Position numbers and translations under genes: made by a program. Below the pieces are notes generated by a model. The model saw only the letters and a list, made by a program, of their open reading frames with translations. It had not been told where the DNA came from and did no database searches. Below, piece after piece: positions 61,112 to 64,000 of a DNA stretch of 64,000 nt. The stretch's first letter is position 1, and each line of letters starts with the position of its first letter. The DNA lies in assembly GCF_907164915.1 (NCBI RefSeq), contig NC_061865.1, positions 56,316,587 through 56,380,586 of the forward strand, in the 5' to 3' direction. This DNA is from Impatiens glandulifera (lineage: Eukaryota > Streptophyta > Magnoliopsida > Ericales > Balsaminaceae).

Positions 61112-62262
61112 ATGGTAACCTAAAATTCCCCATTTTTGCCTCTATTTCTACCGATCTGTGCTCGAGAAGCTCTTCTTGTATAAGATCTGCTTCCGATAAT
61201 TGATTTTGATACGTTTATTGCTGAATTTCGGTGTTATTTATGCGTCTAATGGGAACTAATCGGATCTAGATTATGTGGTCTTTGGTTATTGTGTGAATTA
61301 GTAATTAGATGTGTTGTTTCTATCGATTATTTGTTCTATTTGGCTTTGGTGTATGGAAAATTCCAAGTGTTGGGATGATCCATGAAGAGGGTTATTAATA
61401 GATTATTTCCCTTGTTTCATTTAACATTGCATGTGGCTGAATTGTTTCAGATTTACTTGAACTTTGAATATTAGATATCTGCATGTTCAAATTGTGTTGC
61501 TTAGCTATAAGATCAAAAGAGTCTATTGAGTAAGGATTTCTTTTTGTTTGAAAACTGCAACAATTTTCCCAAATTTGGTTTCTTCAATGTTATTTAATCT
61601 CATTTACTTGCCTCTGGATGTTCTTCTGGCTTAATCTCGTAATTTGCAAACTGTTTTCGTGTCTTCAAAGTTGTGTTGTTTAGCTATAAGATCAAAAGAT
61701 TCTATTAAGTATATGTATGTTGCAAGTTAAATGTGAAGGCTTTCTTCTTGTTTGAAAACTGCAACAATTTCCCAAATTTTGTTTCTGCAATGTTAATGGA
61801 TCTCATTCTCTAGATTTCCTTCTGACTTTCAAACTTTCAAACTGTTTTTGTTTTTTTTTTCTTTGTAGACTACTTCAAAGCGTCTTGCAGATAGGAAGGT
61901 GGAGAAGTTTGACAAGAACATCAAGAGGAGGGGTGCAGTGCCCGAATCAACAAAGAAAGGAAACAATTACCCTGTTGGACCTATTGTTCTTGGATTCTTC
62001 GTATTTGTGGTCATTGGATCTTGTAAGTTGTCTCTTTAGCTTGTGAGATCTATACATATTCTACCACTTGTTCAATGCCATATATCTTTAGGAAGATTTT
62101 CGATACATTTTAGTTTGCTGTTTAGGGTTGGTTTACAATATGAAGATAATCGAAATTCTTATATAGGTATGTCTTCACTAACTTGAATCATTCCATTTGT
62201 TGTTTCCTACACCAGCTTTGTTTCAGATAATCAGGACAGCAACAAGTGGGGGAAAGGCCTAG
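61112..62262 (+). CDS. RAMP4: RAMP4/SERP-like stress-associated ER membrane protein
   Basis: A small tail-anchored protein of the Sec61 translocon region, thought to stabilise newly made membrane proteins during ER stress. Exons: 61112-61114 (only the ATG, then GTAACC), 61869-62022 and 62216-62262, all GT-AG, giving 67 aa. The N-terminus MTTSKRLADRKVEKFDKNI is the conserved family start. A basic RR patch and an NYPVGP motif precede one membrane helix (about residues 39-56, VLGFFVFVVIG). The end SSLFQIIRTATSGGKA matches the family. Length is normal for plant members. The second exon alone has no start codon, so the mini-exon is needed to give the methionine. The protein should be functional. 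Confidence 0.95.
61495..61815. repeat. Internal duplication in intron 1 of the RAMP4-like gene
   Basis: The block TTAGCTATAAGATCAAAAGA is found at about 61500 and 61679. Both copies are followed by a TGTTTGAAAACTGCAACAAT block (about 61547 and 61752) and a TTTCTKCAATGTTA block. The intron therefore grew by a ~180-200-bp tandem duplication. Confidence 0.8.
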
Positions 62263-62869
62263 GATGAACTTCCTTACCCGTTTAGGATTGGAAGACAATG
62301 CTAGGTTCATGTTTGCTGAGTGTTTGTTAGGATCTAAGTTATACCACCTGGTACAAAACTAATATGGTAATGTTGTTTTTATTTTAACTTTCATCTTAGA
62401 AAACTTTAATCAACTATTGAATGCAATCTTCTCTGTTTTAATCTTCAAGTTACCATGGTTTATATTAGTATGGTGCAATGTTTTTTTCAATGATGTTTTA
62501 GTTATTTCAATGATTAATGAAAGTATAAGACTCTAAATAGGTTAGTTGTATAATAAATACAATTTAGTATAAGCTAAAAGGGTGAACTTTGGGATAGAGC
62601 TATAAGAAAAAACAATTATATAAAGGAGTTTGATTATGTGAAAATAAGTGCTCCAAAAAAAAATTAGAAACATAATTATGTTTTATTCACTTCTAGGAAG
62701 ATTTAAATTTGTACCAATTAAATCTACATGGTTGCATGATTTTATTTTATAATAAATTGTGTTAGTAAATATATTTGTGAAGATCCTAAATTTACAGTGA
62801 AAATTTAGATAAAAATATTTAAGTATATATCAGTTCTAAATTATAAACATAATTTAACAATAGTAAGTT
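62263..62869. other. 3'UTR and AT-rich flank of the RAMP4-like gene
   Basis: GAATGCAATC-containing 3' end sequence near 62415 may include the poly(A) region. Beyond it nothing is recognisable. Confidence 0.5.
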
Positions 62870-63262
62870 GGGAAATTTGAGCATGTGACCTTAAAAATAG
62901 GGGGAGTGAGGGTGAATAATTTAAATAGCGCTGGTGACTCTTTTTTTTAATGACAATTATACCCTTGCGTAACGCAACTCCAGTTGCGTGACGTAATCGA
63001 TTTTTTTTTTTTTTTTTTTTTCCAAATTTTTTTTTTCGTCTCGCGGTTGCGTGACGCGGTTGCGTGCCGCGATTGCGTAACGCAACTGGCACATTTTCGT
63101 CCAAAAAATTTCATAATTAAAATTTTTTGAAAAATAAAAAATTGCGTCACGCAAGGATGCGTGACGCAATAGGGACATTTTCGTTATTTAATTTACTCAC
63201 CTATTTAATTTACTCACCAAAAGCAATTCACCCTATTTTTAGGGTCATTTGTTCAAATTTCC
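62870..63262. mobile_element. MULE-type MITE carrying TTGCGTGACGCAA palindromes
   Basis: The ends GGGAAATTTGAGCATGTGACC and, reversed, GGAAATTTGAACAAATGACCC are inverted repeats that go on through AAAAATAGGG. Flanks TAGTAAGTT and TTTTAAGTT agree at 7 of 9 bases (9-bp duplication). The interior has at least five copies of TTGCGTRACGCAA-like palindromes (for example 62965-62977, about 63045-63060, 63072-63085 and 63141-63170) and a T-run. The ORFs on the minus strand are artefacts of these repeats. Confidence 0.7.
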
Positions 63263-64000
63263 TTTTAAGTTTAAAGATTGCAAATAAAATGTAATAATAA
63301 ACAACATTAAATATTTTGTCCTTCATTTAACATTGATTCAAATCTTAAGTGAAGTTTTACTAAAGTCAAAATATATTATTATGGCTTAACTCTTAACTTA
63401 TTATTACTTTTAATTTTATATAAGTTTTGCAGAAATAAATTATTTATAATATTTTAATAGTTATTAAAATTTTGTTTGTGATATGATATAATATTTATAA
63501 TGTTTTTGTTTAGATATTAACATAAAAAAATAAAAAAATAATATATATATTAGTAAGTTTTTTAGTTTATATATATATTTTTTAATTTATACCATTTGCA
63601 TGATACATTTTATTATATATTGTATTAGTGTAAATGATTAAATTAGTGTTAAAAACTTTATTAATATTAATACATTTCCATTGCTTTTAACTAAATTTTT
63701 ATATCAATTAAATATTCTAATATTTATAAAGTTTGGTATATGACTTCACTTGGTAGGTGCCTTTTGTGATTTAGCACGACACAATGCGGTGTTGATCATT
63801 CATATTTTTTCAGTTTTTTCATATTTGTGTGCCGGCCTTAAAACTTGATTTTTATTTTATTTTTTAAATATAATAACTTAATATATTTTTAATATTTTAA
63901 TTAATTTTATATAATATATATACATATATTATATATTATATACTTAAAATAACTTGTTTTCTGAGTAAATAAAATATAAGTTTAGTAATTTTAACTTTAA
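63263..64000. other. AT-rich intergenic stretch
   Basis: Nothing recognisable on either strand. Confidence 0.5.

Noticed and set aside
62841..63178. Three overlapping minus-strand ORFs near the window end
   Set aside because: They read through palindromes and a T-run inside a MITE; no domain.

Overview
This is a gene-poor, AT-rich, transposon-dominated window from a flowering plant nuclear genome, probably a eudicot. The evidence is a complete plant-specific eIF(iso)4G gene, a plant-type RAMP4/SERP gene with spliceosomal introns, nuclear tRNA-Ser genes, and typical plant Copia, LINE, hAT, MULE, PIF/Harbinger-like and Helitron elements. The genus cannot be named from the sequence.

Supported genes. 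(1) On the minus strand, 36835-43815 is an intact nine-exon gene for eIF(iso)4G (770 aa), with an eIF(iso)4E-binding motif, a MIF4G domain and an MA3 domain. Its 2.4-kb first intron carries about six copies of a ~310-bp tandem repeat. (2) On the plus strand, 61112-62262 is an intact three-exon RAMP4-like ER membrane protein gene (67 aa) whose first coding exon is only the ATG. (3) On the minus strand, 14999-15367 is a single-exon ORF of 122 aa with a signal peptide and a GPI-anchor-like tail. It belongs to a local family that also has a frameshifted copy (24074-24447), a degenerate copy (13246-13599) and a probable relic (about 31060-31190). (4) Two intact tRNA-Ser(UGA) genes (8899-8980 plus; 58821-58902 minus) and one half-tRNA relic (45793-45833).

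Layout. 0-7.7 kb: a Helitron, small tandem repeats, a dispersed promoter-like repeat, a 354-bp tandem array, a LINE endonuclease relic and a Copia LTR/gag relic. 7.7-9.5 kb: tRNA-Ser duplicon copy A flanked by a ~28-bp minisatellite. 11-31 kb: a region built by duplication of the small secreted-protein gene and its flanks. Its copies are broken up by a hAT foldback element, a PIF/Harbinger-like MITE, a palindromic MULE with a perfect 9-bp target duplication, a hAT transposase pseudogene and a 3.2-kb foldback element full of a ~20-bp minisatellite. 31-36 kb: a second copy of the 19-22 kb segment, a 132-bp TA tract and a Helitron with a clear hairpin and CTAG end. 36.8-44.1 kb: the eIF(iso)4G gene. 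45.8-60.6 kb: tRNA-Ser duplicons B and C in tandem. Copy B is split first by a MULE-like element and then by a Copia element of about 10.4 kb, which itself contains a hAT foldback element and a second, oppositely oriented Copia element. 61-62.3 kb: the RAMP4 gene. 62.9-63.3 kb: a MULE-type MITE rich in TTGCGTGACGCAA palindromes.

The two protein-coding housekeeping genes act in unrelated processes (cap-dependent translation initiation; ER translocon and stress) and there is no sign that they are coregulated. The most unusual points are three. A CACGTTT-type minisatellite forms the arms of foldback elements from at least two different terminal-repeat families. tRNA-like units with A and B boxes are tandemly repeated inside Helitrons. 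A small secreted-protein family is locally duplicated and decaying.
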